Positions 32,200-41,689 of a stretch of DNA of 64,000 bases are shown piece by piece (the first letter of the stretch is position 1; every line of letters starts with the position of its first letter). A program made the position numbers and the translations under genes. The DNA lies in assembly GCF_004359215.1 (NCBI RefSeq), contig NC_090614.1:3975591-4039590 (forward strand), read 5' to 3'. The notes beneath the pieces are model-generated. The model was not told where the DNA came from. It was given only the letters and a program-made list of their open reading frames with translations, and did no database searches. The DNA is from Bremia lactucae. Its lineage: Eukaryota > Oomycota > Peronosporomycetes > Peronosporales > Peronosporaceae.

Positions 32200-32900
32200 C
32201 CTATATGAATTTTTGGCGCATTTGATTAATTTCTTTCTTAGGAAGTCTCATTCGGATCCCGCTGAAATAAAAGCCATAGTAAATTGGCCGTTCCTTGAAA
32301 CTAAAAGGATTTGCGTAAATGGTTCGGTGTCGCCAATTGTTTACATAAATATAGCGAAAATTACGCTGATATGGGCAGGCCATTATCTAATCTCCTTTAA
32401 AAAGGGTATAGAATGGTGCTGGACTAGCACCGAATATAATGCTTTTCGAGCAGTTAAGGATAGTCTTATCCATGCCCCGATTCTGGCACTACCAAATCCA
32501 AATTGGCCTTTCAGTGTCGTCAGTGACGCTTCGAATCTTGCCATTGGCAGTGCTTTGTTACAAATAGATGTTGATGGGCGTGAACGTGTTATTGCGTTCA
32601 AATCTAGGCAGCATAAAGCTGCGGAAAAGAACTACCCAGTTCATGGCAAAGACTTACTTGCTATGAAGTATGCTCTCGTCAAATTCAGAGTTCATCTGCT
32701 CGGCTTCAATCCGTTTGTGATAAAAACAGATCACGCGTCATTACGCACGGCGACTAAGTCGCCCCACCTCTCACAGAGAATTGCCCGATGGCTACCCTTT
32801 TTCGCCGAGTTCAGCTTCGAGGTGAAGTAAAAGCCTGGCAAGCAGATTGCTTTGGCCGATGCGTTATCACGCAGGCCAGATTGTGAGCTATCTCATTTAA
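32200..32900 (+). pseudogene. RNase H, family II
   Basis: SDASNLAIGSALLQIDVDG, HGKDLLAMKYALVKFRVHLL (Asp in place of the usual Glu), KTDHASLRTATKSPHLSQ and LADALSRRPDCELSH. One stop (TAA, 32828-32830) separates the last part. Confidence 0.85.
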
Positions 32901-33059
32901 CGACTATAATGTCGCCTATTACTGAATTGATCCGCACGGCTTACGCCAAGGATAAACAGTGTGTTGCTCTGCTTCGAGCTCTAAAGAACTCTTACTCGGG
33001 TTTTAAACTGTCGGCACGCTTGCGTGCAAGGTTACATCGATTTTCTTTCGATAACGACC

Positions 33060-34494
33060 TATTGCTTTATTGCACGGACGCTGCGGATTCTCCACGCGTC
33101 GTTGTTCCGCATGTTGAGGATTTGAAGAACCGAATTCTCCATGAGGCACAAGATACTTTACTTGGTGGTCATCTCGGTACAGAAAAGACCTACAGCTCTG
33201 TAAGCCAGATTTATTGGTGGCCCAAACTTATAAATGGGTCAGCAAATACGTTCGCACATACAAAACTTGCCAGCGGGTAAAGCCCTCGGCGCATGCTGCA
33301 GCGACACTGACAAGTAGGCCCGTACCAATAGGGTGTTAGGAGTCTATTTACATGGATTTTTTGGTCTACCGGAAGATGTGGCCGGTAACTCTGGCGTAGT
33401 GGTTTTTGTTGACCTATTGAGCAAAATTCGTCATTTAGCGGCTGTGCCGGATACCATTGATGGTGGAGGTACATCAAGGATGTTCATCGACCGCGTGATT
33501 GGACAGCACGGTTTGCCAGTGGCAATTGGCTCTGATTGGGACCCCCGTTTCACGGGTAAATTCTGGAAATCAATTTTCTGAGTGCTTGGCACCAGATTGG
33601 ACATGTCCACTGCGGTCCATCCGCAGACGATGGTAAAACTAAACGTGTCATCGCGTCATTGAAGACGTTTTACGGTGTGTTCTCAGACACCGAAGCTCTC
33701 GGCTCAAGGCTCCCAGTGGTAATGTCTGCGTTAAATAACGCTGTCCATGCCTCTACAGGCTACACTTCTTGCTATGGCAACGGTCTCACCCACCCACGCA
33801 TTCCGTTAACGATACCACTGCGTGGTTTAGGGTTTGGTGGAAGGGGAAATTAGCCGATAGTCTTGCTGATATTAGCCCTGTTACCATTAAAAAACAAGTC
33901 AGCGAGTTTCTCGCGACGCGATTTAGTGTCTTAAGACATGTACGTGACACAATGGCTGATAATCAAGACAAACAAAAAGAACAAGCAGATACCAAAGGTA
34001 GAAGCTGTATTAATTCTTATATGGTCGGAGACCGAGTTTTATTAAAAGCTAAAAATCAACCTACTAACTTGGTTTCCGCGGTCTTCACGACCAGATTACG
34101 CCCGCGCTTTAATTGGCCATTAATGGTCGTGGCCAAGAAGGGTCTAGCTTACACGCTAAACCTTCCTAGCAAGTCGCGTTCACACCCAGTGTTCTACGTT
34201 GGCTTGCTTAACCCATATCGGGACCCTTCTCATGTGGACTTAAAGGCGCTTGCGCCGAGACAGGCGATCGTGCCGCAGATTGCAGCATCCTCACCACGAT
34301 GTCCAGCTGGACCTCTAAACGAGGTTGCTGACGTTCCAGCATCGAAGGCCGATTCAGCACCGCCTCAAAAAAAACTTAACCCGAGAAAGGCTCTCACGGA
34401 AGAAGTTGTACCTCGTGCTTTCGAGCATGCACCACGAGGCCGGCTCGCAGTTTGGGTCTCCGCCGAAATTTCGGCCCCCTCCCGCGCTGCTTGA
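33060..34494 (+). pseudogene. Integrase, family II
   Basis: Zinc-finger HEAQDTLLGGHLGTEKTYSS (33140-33200), a degenerate second half (TKLASG for CxxCQ), core FVDLLSKIRHLAAVPDTI and GSDWDPRFTGKFWKSIF (33405-33581), and a C-terminal part (33900-34250) with VGDRVLLKAKNQPTNL and HPVFYVGLLNPYRDP. Several stops. Confidence 0.82.
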
Positions 34495-34496
34495 TG

Positions 34497-34680
34497 CGCG
34501 GGGGAACCTTCAGTTTCACGTGAAGGAACTTTTAAAGCGACGTCGTCCAAAGGGCCAACACCAGTATCTGGTGAAGTGGCTGGGGTACGTCTTTACAGAT
34601 AATTATTGGTAGTTTGAGATACCTCTTCGGCAAGATTGCCCGCACACCGTTGACCTTTTTGAGCGCCCAGCTCAGGGTCA
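34497..34680 (+). pseudogene. Chromodomain, family II
   Basis: FHVKELLKRRRPKGQHQYLV and KWLGYVFTDNYW, then after a stop FEIPLRQDCPHTVDLFERAQ. The aromatic-cage-type chromodomain is recognisable. A TAG at 34610-34612 interrupts it. Confidence 0.8.
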
Positions 34681-34748
34681 ACTTGCGTCAAACGACGCTT
34701 CCCACCACTAGAAGCGGATCTATAGCCTTAGTGCGGCTTCGATCGAGG

Positions 34749-35324
34749 TTACACGGTCGGCCGAATCACTGAAATATCAGCTTGGCCTTCCCTCATTTGT
34801 GGCATGAAGGCCGAACGTAACTGGCCTTTGGCCTTAAGCTTGGCGAATTCGATGCGAAGCTTCCGTTCAAAACAAACATCAGTCACATCCGCAGACTTTT
34901 GTGATATTCCAAATATTGCGAGGCGGCGGGCCCGATGGACCCAGTTCTTAAATGAAACTTCGGTTTCGCTCTTTGATTCATTTCGAAACAAAACGATCGG
35001 AATTCCCTTCATTGAGATTACCGAAGCCCCACGGGCCTGATCATGCAAAGGCGTTAGAAACTGACTTCGCGTCAATGCCTTTGGCGTAAAGTATCGATCA
35101 TGAAGAGCGTCGGGACCAGCGATCTCCTCTGGCTTCCTCGAGTCACCAAAGATCCAGATGGCCAAGCTGTGACCCGCTATTTCTTTGAGACGCACGTCTG
35201 CACTAAGCGGAGTGAATCTATATTCAGCATGAGCTTTAGCTTTCACTATCGGGGCAACTCGACGACGAGCTTGTTCCTCTTTGAGGATCGCCCGTACTTG
35301 GTCTTTATCGAGCGGATTTGTCAT
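34749..35324 (-). CDS. Antisense ORF (aORF-II) of family II, intact
   Basis: On the strand opposite to gag-pol, between chromodomain and 3' LTR. From the ATG at 35324 it gives 191 aa. The frame stays open upstream to about 35456 without another ATG. Recognisable blocks are DKDQVRAILKEEQARRR, LSADVRLKEIAGHSLAIWIF and ALHDRYFTPKALTRSQFLT. The protein is basic and shows no signal peptide, membrane helix or named domain. The family II copy at 15073-15561 encodes a diverged version in the same position and strand, with substitutions that keep the protein similar. Function unknown. Confidence 0.6.
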   Translation of the reverse strand: MTNPLDKDQVRAILKEEQARRRVAPIVKAKAHAEYRFTPLSADVRLKEIAGHSLAIWIFGDSRKPEEIAGPDALHDRYFTPKALTRSQFLTPLHDQARGASVISMKGIPIVLFRNESKSETEVSFKNWVHRARRLAIFGISQKSADVTDVCFERKLRIEFAKLKAKGQLRSAFMPQMREGQADISVIRPTV

Positions 35325-35657
35325 GATGTTGAACTCAGGGTCCCGTGTCCTGCTCAATGCAGTTAAGACATCAGCGGCGCCACTATCTAAGAACGGATTT
35401 GGGGTTCGCCGACGTTCATCCGGAGGAGAAGGCGTAAAAGAATGACGCTTTGTCTCTACTTCTCTGATGGAGAGTGACTTTCAAATCCACCATTCCCTTA
35501 TCGTGGAGGAAGGTGCTAAGAGTCTGTGACTCACGCTTGATTGTTATGAGACAAAGGAAGAAAAACACAACCGAACGGTTAGCTGCTTAGTTTCCAACCT
35601 CAAAGAGGAAATGAAGTGTATGTTGTCAATCGGTGACAACAGTCTGCTGGGGTAGGG

Positions 35658-36144
35658 TGTAATGGAATACACATCGGTTGGAGAACCGTTGTTGTGGTAC
35701 ATGTACTTTATGGGTAAAATACCTTTTTATCCTATTTTCAAATACCTAATTAATTAAATCCCATTTACTATGGGTAACAAATGTGGGTGTCGCCCAAAAT
35801 AAATCTGGTGGCCAAAATCTATTTTTGTAAAGTAGCTAGGGTACGATTTTAGATTAAATAAATAAATAAAGCGCAGCTCCCCTTTTGGTCTTAAAGCGTT
35901 AAGTGCCTTCCTCAGGCTTGCGCAATGATCTGTAAGAGACGGAAGCCTGTCTAAGGTATATACTCTTGGGCACTAGTTGCCACTTGGTTCTACGAACCCC
36001 TGAATCCCTTGAACTAGGATTCATTAAGCTTTAATAGCTTGTACGACTCCATGAGTTGTAAAACCCATTAATTCTATAGAACTAAGAGACTTCTTAAGTC
36101 TGAAAGTCTTCCTCTGACGTTAGAAACGAGATAGCTCCGCTACA
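35658..36144 (+). repeat. 3' LTR, family II
   Basis: Starts TGTAATGGAATACACATCGG after GCTGGGGTAGGG (polypurine-like) and ends TAGCTCCGCTACA. Full-length relative to 12194-12667. Confidence 0.85.
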
Positions 36145-36397
36145 CTATCGGAATTTGCTGAACGACCAGTGGGTCCGCCGTGACGTGCCAAAATGGAATT
36201 CAAAACAGGGTTTGGTCTTGGCGACAACTATAGCGTACGGATGGCGTCACGAAATACTTGATGCCTCACTGCGCGTCCTGCGGATAAAATCACAATTCCG
36301 AGAAAGTTTTGTTTTCTCACGTACAGATGAAGAAATATTCGCTTCAAATCGTTCATTTTGTTTGACAATTTTCTTTTAAAGCACCCTTTTTAAACAC

Positions 36398-36519
36398 ATT
36401 TATTTGAATATACCAACTTTAAACACTTCCTTATTAACCTAATTTATTTGAATAACCACCTTTTAACATAAACGTAAATTGTTTGAGTCCACCTTGTTAA
36501 ACTAATTTATTTGAATATA
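36398..36519 (+). repeat. Three spaced copies of an AT-rich 14-16mer
   Basis: ATTTATTTGAATA occurs at about 36399, 36442 and 36505, in similar TAAC/TTTAAAC contexts, upstream of CPT1 copy B. It has no counterpart upstream of copy A. Confidence 0.6.
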
Positions 36520-37132
36520 CAAAATTCTATTTAAAGGATCTAAGCTATAATTTATGAAACGATTCCGTTAGCAAAATGACACTTATGCTGATAATCGACT
36601 TTATCTAGAACTAAACGGATGCAAATTCATCCAAAAAAATCTATATTTACATTCGTTCTGCTTTTATGGTTGGAAAGTGACTCACTGCTCTTCAGATTCC
36701 TTCTGCTCTTTGTCGTCTTGTCTCCTTCTGCAATGTCACTCACCGCATTTAAGTGTCCTCCTGGTCTTTTTATACTGTCTCTCACCTACTTCTATTCGAA
36801 GGTTATCATGTGCAGATCGGCAAATGTTTCAAGAAATGCCCACCCTCTGTACAGAGAACGTCCTTTTCGAAATTCTAATTCTAAGTTCACCTATACAGTG
36901 GATTATTCATCCTCCCAGCTGCGATCCATCATCGGCTGCGTCACTTTTTTGCAGTAGGTGTTTCCTGATCATTTTAATTCGCTAAATAGTAGTTATTGAT
37001 GCACGGTGAGTGGCTAATACTATATATTTTCGTTTTGGCAGTGACCATCACTCCATAAGTTCAATTACTTCAACAGTCACTTTCCATTTTGCATCCTCAA
37101 GCGCGCATTCAACCTCGAATCCGGTTGTCAAT

Positions 37133-39529
37133 ATGGCTGAAGCGCACCAAGCCATTGGTGTCTTTGACGAGCACAAGCGTGGCGTGGAATTGCTGTACTC
37201 AGAGGAGGGCATTCGCGTGTCGTTTACTATTCCTCCACTGCACGAGATCCGACGCAGCGTCGTCCGGGAATTCTTTCACCTTCAGCGCGCTATAAAGCGC
37301 GGCGTGTACCCTGCACCGCCATTTGCCGTCATTATGACGGTTCTTGTTATCTCGGTGGTTGTTGTGTCATCGCCTTCAGAGTCCTGGTGGCGAAGTGGTC
37401 CCATCTCGGAGATTGTTTGGCATGTTGGTAACTTTTTAATGCCATTTTGGTATTTATTGCCGACTTCCATTTACGTGGCGTATTTGGCAGCATGGACAGC
37501 ATTCTTGGGTCTACTGGGGCTTATGGCAATTCAGCGATTGTTCTTACGACTACTTTTAAGTTACAGGGGATGGCTGTACTTAGCTCCGAGGCAGAAGAGC
37601 AGCGTAGTGCTTGCCTGGGGAGCGTTGCTAAAAATGTTTGGTGGGCGTAATCCTCTCACATACTCGTTTCAAGACGCATTGCCAAGGCTTCCACTACCAT
37701 CACTGAAGGACACCATTCAAAGGTATCTTAAGTCAGTTCATCCTTTATTGGATTCGACAGAGTATGAAAAGGTGAGACGTATGGCCGAGGACTTTGTACA
37801 CAAGGAAGGCCCCAAGCTTCAATTTTATCTGTATCTTAAGAGCTGGTGGTCGTCCAACTACGTGACGGATTGGTGGGAGAAGTACGTGTACCTCAAAGGT
37901 CGCTCATCCCTGATGATTAATAGTAACTACTATGCGCTACCTGGAGCTAACCTCGACTTTAGTATGACCAAAAAGCCTACTGCTTTGGCGGCAGCATTGG
38001 TACACGAGTTTCTCCTGTTCAAACAAGATCTGGATAGAGAGCAGCTACCTCCTCTGCTTATCCGTGGCATTGTGCCACTTTGCATGAGCCAATACCAGCG
38101 GATCTTCTCATGCACGCGTATTCCTGGGCGTGAGACGGATGTCCTTAAATTGTATCAAAACAAATCCAAACACATTGCCGTGTTCTGCCGCGGTCGCGTG
38201 TTCAAGCTGCCGCTTTTTAAAAAAGGCCAATACGGAAAGCTGCTAACAAAGTTTGAAATCCAGCGTCAGTTCGAGTGGATTGAGACGACGGCTTCGGCAA
38301 TGGAGACAGCAAGTAAGGCAGAAGAAAATATTGCTGCTCTCACGGCTGCTGGACGGATCGAGTGGGCTGAAAATCGAGAGCAATTTTTTTCCAGTGGCAT
38401 GAATAAGCGATCGCTTGAAGCAATTGAGTCGGCAGTTTTTGTGGTGGTACTTCAGAATGACGTGGCGAAAGACTGGACCTTAATGGGCAAAGATTTGATA
38501 CATGGCACTGGAGGTTCCCGCTGGTTTGACAAGTCATTCAACTTGGTCATTTACAAGAATTGTGTTGCTGGCATCAACGCCGAGCATGCGTGGGCTGATG
38601 CTCCTGTGATGGCCCACGCATGGGAGCACGTATACACCAAGCAATACTTTGCGAGCCGGTACGACGCGGATGGAGACAATTCGGTGCAGTCTGAAAACGA
38701 GCGCGTGTCAACGTTGCCACCGTGTAGAATGCTTTTGTGGGATTTTTCAACTGGTCTCCATCGTGCGGTGCTGAAGTCACTTGAAGACGCTGAAAAAGCA
38801 ATTAGCGATTTTGACTTGCAAGTCATCTCCCACACGGATTACGGCAAGGGAATGATAAAGAACTTTCGCGTTAGCCCCGATGCTTTTATACAAATGGCCC
38901 TGCAGCTTGCGTACTACCGTAATTCGGGAACGATCACACAAACATATGAGTCAAGTATGACTCGGCTATACCGCAATGGCCGTACGGAGACTGTGCGACC
39001 TGTGACGGATGAGTCCAAGGCGTTTGTGTACGGCATGGCGAATCCAGAATTGACGGGAGCTGAGAAGATCCGGCTCCTTCAAGATGCGTGCGATGTGCAC
39101 CAAGACCTCTACCGAAAAGCAATGAGCGGAAAGGGGATTGACCGCCATTTGTTCACTCTGTATTGTGTGTCTGTGGGCTTTAGTATTGAATCGCCGTTCT
39201 TAACAAACGCACTTAGCCGCCCGTGGCGTCTCTCGACTAGCCAACAACCGCAGCAGCAGACGGACAATTGGCGTCTTGTGGAAAAAGCATTGGAAGGAAC
39301 GAAGTTTTCGATTGACGATGCACGTTGCCCTGGTGGTGGCTTTGGTCCTGTGGCTGAAGATGGCTACGGCGTGAGCTACATGATTGCTGGGGAGAAGATG
39401 CTTGGTTTTCATATATCCAGCAAGAAATCATGCCCGACTACGAGTTCAAAAACGTTTGCGAACGACATTAGGCAAGCATTAGCTGATCTTAAGGCATTGT
39501 GGCATTCAGAGAAGATCGAGACGTGTTAG
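37133..39529 (+). CDS. Carnitine O-palmitoyltransferase I-like, copy B
   Basis: 798 aa from the ATG at 37133; the GTG-started extension upstream differs from copy A and is probably 5' UTR. Domain plan is as in copy A: two membrane helices near the N-terminus, catalytic His485 in INAEHAWADAPV, and the carnitine acyltransferase C-terminal half. Homology to the copy A locus starts at about 36895 and runs through the 3' flank. The frame is intact and apart from 16 substitutions the protein is identical, so both copies look functional. It converges with the tetraspanin-like gene, with 159 nt between stop codons. Confidence 0.93.
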   Translation: MAEAHQAIGVFDEHKRGVELLYSEEGIRVSFTIPPLHEIRRSVVREFFHLQRAIKRGVYPAPPFAVIMTVLVISVVVVSSPSESWWRSGPISEIVWHVGNFLMPFWYLLPTSIYVAYLAAWTAFLGLLGLMAIQRLFLRLLLSYRGWLYLAPRQKSSVVLAWGALLKMFGGRNPLTYSFQDALPRLPLPSLKDTIQRYLKSVHPLLDSTEYEKVRRMAEDFVHKEGPKLQFYLYLKSWWSSNYVTDWWEKYVYLKGRSSLMINSNYYALPGANLDFSMTKKPTALAAALVHEFLLFKQDLDREQLPPLLIRGIVPLCMSQYQRIFSCTRIPGRETDVLKLYQNKSKHIAVFCRGRVFKLPLFKKGQYGKLLTKFEIQRQFEWIETTASAMETASKAEENIAALTAAGRIEWAENREQFFSSGMNKRSLEAIESAVFVVVLQNDVAKDWTLMGKDLIHGTGGSRWFDKSFNLVIYKNCVAGINAEHAWADAPVMAHAWEHVYTKQYFASRYDADGDNSVQSENERVSTLPPCRMLLWDFSTGLHRAVLKSLEDAEKAISDFDLQVISHTDYGKGMIKNFRVSPDAFIQMALQLAYYRNSGTITQTYESSMTRLYRNGRTETVRPVTDESKAFVYGMANPELTGAEKIRLLQDACDVHQDLYRKAMSGKGIDRHLFTLYCVSVGFSIESPFLTNALSRPWRLSTSQQPQQQTDNWRLVEKALEGTKFSIDDARCPGGGFGPVAEDGYGVSYMIAGEKMLGFHISSKKSCPTTSSKTFANDIRQALADLKALWHSEKIETC

Positions 39530-39688
39530 ATTGTTAGATCGAATCAAGTGCAGTCGCCTTATTTAAAATATGTTATTAAGTGGAATGACAACACAATCTT
39601 TGTCGGACTGCTTCCGAGTAAATATAAATAAAATTCCACTTCGGTGAGCAATTCAAAGCTTAAACGAGAAAAATGACCCTCCACACGG

Positions 39689-40530
39689 TTATTCGTATCT
39701 CGGTACTATCGCGGTTTCGTGCGTCTCGGGTGTCACGTATTTCTTCTTGTACTTATCCTTTAGCGTCGCATACTTGGTTGCAATGTTCTATTGAAAAGAA
39801 GCACGAATAAATTTAATGCAAACACCACCGCACTTTACTCCTCACCTTTTCCGTCGTGACTGTTAGCAATTGGTCATCCAAGTCGCTAAGTGTAGTCAAT
39901 TGTTGGTAACGATACTTTCGATGACGTCGCGCACGGTGAAGTTCGCTACTGCAGCAGAACCGCACAGCTTCCATGATAAATAGAATTAATAATCCATAGG
40001 CTGGAATGAATTTGTTATTTTCGAGTCGCTGCAGCTGTTCATTACTAGAAGATATAAGCAGTAGCAATTAGTGCCACACGCACTTGCCAACTACTGAGCA
40101 GTGCATTTCACCCACGTAATCTTAAGCTCTTGTTGATGCTGCCGTAAAAAGTGATCAATTGTGGAACCTTGAATTAATATCATCACAGCCAGTGCAAGCT
40201 CGGCCAAAGCCAGAAGAATAAGCAGGTAGGACGAGCACGAGAGGCACACTGAGCAGTTCCGATTCGAGGCGCCACACCAACTCATAAAGGCTGACAGCAC
40301 CAGCAGGACCCCCACAGCCAAAACCGGTTCGTAAAGCCATGCCGGAGCGTACTGGTTCACTCCTGTTTTCATTTTGTAAGCTAAGCCATGCTATCAGAAT
40401 CGAGCGGAAGTTAATGCTAACCGATGAAGAGGCTATACACCGTCAAGGCCACGCCGCAAAGTAGATCAACTCCGTTGAAGATAAATAGGGCGCTGCCAGA
40501 GCAGCACTCGCTGCAGGAGTCGCCAAACAT
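39689..40530 (-). CDS. Tetraspanin-like four-helix membrane protein
   Basis: A four-exon model on the minus strand: 40422-40530, 40116-40380, 39846-40044 and 39689-39787. Introns of 41, 71 and 58 nt have GT...AG ends and all phases agree, giving 223 aa. Four hydrophobic helices are visible: ALFIFNGVDLLCGVALTVYS, EPVLAVGVLLVLSAFMSW, SSYLLILLALAELALAVMIL and FIPAYGLLILFIMEAVRFCC. Cys clusters lie before helix 1 (CSECC) and before helix 3 (CSVCLSCSS). The loop between helices 3 and 4 is only about 30 residues and lacks the CCG motif of true tetraspanins, so this is a divergent or reduced member. The Lys/Tyr-rich C-terminal tail is cytosolic if the topology holds. The 41-nt first intron is short; RNA data would be needed to settle it. 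Confidence 0.72.
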
Positions 40531-40668
40531 CGACCGACGATATTTCTGATTCACTTGATCACTAGATGCTCTTTAAATGTATTTCTGCTAAAAGCATATT
40601 TTTAAGATTAGTCTCATAAGAATATTCTTTTGTGTGTTCAATGAAAATTTAGTACAAAATAATTTAAA

Positions 40669-41128
40669 TGTAACGAAGTGTCCATTACATAATTATTATT
40701 TCGTATAAGAGGAAATAAGCAAAGAAGTACAAAATTATTATGTGTATTAATTTTGCCTGAAATGGTTCCAATGATACCAAATTTGGTACCATTGATGCAA
40801 TAAGACATTAGCTCTATTGATTAGTTTATGAAGTCTAAATCAACCCCGCCAATTAGTTTAAGACACGATTGTGCGGTGCGCAAGGAGGCGCCATACTTTG
40901 TCAGATATTAATATAATACGTTCAGTAGTAGATAGAAGATCGTTACGTAAGAAGCTAATTATATTAATACAACTTTACTTTTCCCTAATTCTAATCCGTT
41001 GAACTACCTTTGGTCCCTTAGCTACTTAGAAACCTTCATCTGTACTCTTGTGAGACGCCTCACCTACACTGTAATCAGTGTAAGGTTAACTAGTACTGAT
41101 CAGTACTAGTGAAAGGTGCCCCGTTACA
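40669..41128 (+). repeat. Solo LTR, family I
   Basis: 460 nt, TGTAACGAAGTGTCCATTAC ... GGTGCCCCGTTACA. Flanks TTAAA (40664-40668) and TTAAG (41129-41133) agree at four of five positions, so an aged target duplication is likely. It sits between the tetraspanin-like gene and an inverted element. Confidence 0.85.
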
Positions 41129-41667
41129 TTAAGGGTTCTATGGCATAGTGTTGCTTGTCTGTGCTGGGCAACTCAACGTTTGTATGTGCTGCAGCGAGCG
41201 GGTTTTGTGACGATATCAATGAGTCGCTCAGCTCTAGCAAAATTCGTATGTTTCCTGAAAAAACACCCCTTCGGATGTTCTTACTTACCTCTTAATCGGA
41301 GTAGCGAGAAAATAGTTTTAGGAAAGGTTGTGCCTCTGGTTACAATGCTTGGATTTCCTCAGCCGCTCTAACGCATACTTCAGACAAAGACCGTCGCCTT
41401 GGCTGTATAAGCGGTGGTATGAGGCTTGCAGCGATGGTCGCGACAATGGAAACAATAGAGACGACTATTCCTTTATTATCTTAATGAAAATGCTCCTGTC
41501 CAACGCCCGGGTGTGCTGAAGCTGTCTCAATCCATGTGGACACTGCCCAAGTATTCCATTAGACTAATAGCTCTCACCATATTGAAAAATTGATCATTCA
41601 TAGTGGGCTAATCAATGAGCCGCTTATAATAATGCAACATTCCAACATTTTTATGGAGTAAAATTAA
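41129..41667. other. Unassigned sequence
   Basis: About 540 nt between the solo LTR and the truncated minus-strand element. Two short open frames (41180-41371, 41328-41519) show no recognisable domain. Confidence 0.4.
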
Positions 41668-41689
41668 ATGGTCTGTCTTGGTCCGCAAT

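Larger units (their letters stand above)
29657..36144 (+). mobile_element. Family II chromovirus with both LTRs
   Basis: About 6.5 kb: 5' LTR, PBS-like site, gag, RT, RNase H, integrase, chromodomain, intact antisense ORF and 3' LTR. Stops in gag, RT and integrase make it inactive. The bases flanking the LTRs (CGGCC and CTATC) do not form a target duplication, so one end may have been rearranged. Confidence 0.88.
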
